A stretch of DNA of 64,000 bases from Skeletonema tropicum. Lineage: Eukaryota; Bacillariophyta; Thalassiosirophyceae; Thalassiosirales; Thalassiosiraceae. Shown here one piece after another: positions 63,575-64,000 of the stretch (its first letter is position 1; every line of letters begins with the position of its first letter). The stretch spans positions 620,001 through 684,000 of the forward strand of contig CM074148.1 of assembly GCA_037178625.1 (NCBI GenBank), given 5' to 3'. The position numbers were made by a program, and so were the translations under genes. The notes under the pieces are model-generated. The model saw nothing but the letters and a program-made list of their open reading frames with translations, had not been told where the DNA came from and made no database searches.

Positions 63575-64000
63575 TCATCTTGTGGTACAGGGAGTCGCAA
63601 CACTGTTGACTACAAAAAAAGGAAGATCTACACAATATATGTACTTTACAACACAATGCTGTACAATCAATAACTGGAAGGCAAGAATCCGTTTAAGTTT
63701 AAGATGGAGACAAGCTAACCTCTCGCGGCGCTTGGTAGGCACGGCGTCCTCAGTATCAGTGTCTTCATCCCATGGAGCTTCACGTTTCATGTTTAAATCT
63801 AATCTGGCTTCTTCGGCATCATAAAAGACTTGTTTGCTAACTCTAACAACATCTTCAAACAAGCCACGCTTCTTCCCTTCCTTCCACTCTCCAATAGATT
63901 TCAATATATCTCCAGCTGCGTATTCGTAGGTTCCTTTTCCATGCATCATGTCGTTGCTAAATTCGCCTTCGTAGACATCACCATCATGGAATTTCATTGT
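63575..64000 (-). CDS. MORN-repeat protein with shared tail, 5' partial
   Basis: The frame enters from the right edge of the window: GDVYEGEFSNDMMHGKGTYE is the end of a MORN array, followed without break by AAGDILKSIGEWKEGKKRGL and the tail FEDVVRVSKQVFYDAEEA, with a single VKREAPW-type unit (MKREAPW) and AVPTKRR. The two neighbours stop soon after KRR; here an indel reads through and adds 48 residues (RERLACLHLKLKRIL...). The intact junction confirms that the tail belongs to the MORN protein. Confidence 0.7.
   Translation of the reverse strand, partial: TMKFHDGDVYEGEFSNDMMHGKGTYEYAAGDILKSIGEWKEGKKRGLFEDVVRVSKQVFYDAEEARLDLNMKREAPWDEDTDTEDAVPTKRRERLACLHLKLKRILAFQLLIVQHCVVKYIYCVDLPFFVVNSVATPCTTR

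Overview
The window looks like nuclear DNA of a stramenopile microalga, most probably a diatom. The grounds are GT-AG introns, ATG starts with no bacterial-style operons, Ser/Asn/Thr-rich proteins encoded by trinucleotide repeats, type II membrane proteins with FPTYAPT-like Pro/Thr stalks, cyclic-nucleotide-regulated AGC kinases, and a dense mixed load of transposable elements. The species cannot be fixed from sequence alone.

Layout. 1-8.2 kb is a transposon graveyard: a MULE-type transposase cut by the window edge, a Penelope-like reverse transcriptase fragment, a broken gene resembling the DUF6589 family, and a 5'-truncated reverse transcriptase element flanked by two identical 839-bp direct repeats. 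8.1-10 kb holds a low-complexity Ser/Asn-rich gene. 11-12 kb is a decayed tyrosine-recombinase (Crypton-like) relic. 12.9-16.2 kb is a PKG-like kinase gene. 16.5-25.5 kb holds a small unknown gene, two diverged copies of a ~1 kb repeat, a repeat-built coiled-coil gene and a second broken copy of the reverse transcriptase. 25.9-29 kb has an iron-ADH-like enzyme and a Golgi-type sulfotransferase-like protein. 29.1-32.7 kb is bounded by related inverted sequences with palindromes and contains a SINE with an 18-bp target duplication and an unknown 440-codon gene. 33.4-35.4 kb is a small secreted Cys-protein locus with one signal-peptide exon and two downstream exon sets. 36.7-39.6 kb is a second PKG-like gene. 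40.1-42.4 kb is an internally deleted piggyBac-like element. 42.6-45.6 kb is an ABC half-transporter with three exons and an in-frame TAG. 46.6-58 kb is a cluster of single-pass membrane proteins with Pro/Thr stalks; at least five share the C-terminal signature TVSTE[TV]TGPPT and form a tandem array with one decayed copy. 58.9-64 kb has a 2OG-Fe(II) oxygenase-like gene and two MORN-repeat genes that end in the same C-terminal tail.

The best candidates for something undescribed are (i) the tail (FEDVVR.SKQV..DAEEARLDLN, then VKREAPW and an acidic run, repeated 1-3 times) shared by an oxygenase-like and MORN proteins together with its 3' flanking DNA, (ii) the TVSTE-TGPPT membrane-protein array, (iii) the signal-exon/cassette Cys-protein locus, and (iv) the 839-bp flanking duplication. 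Many otherwise well-conserved genes carry single-base frameshifts, several in homopolymers, so uncorrected long-read errors are a serious alternative to pseudogenisation and should be tested first.
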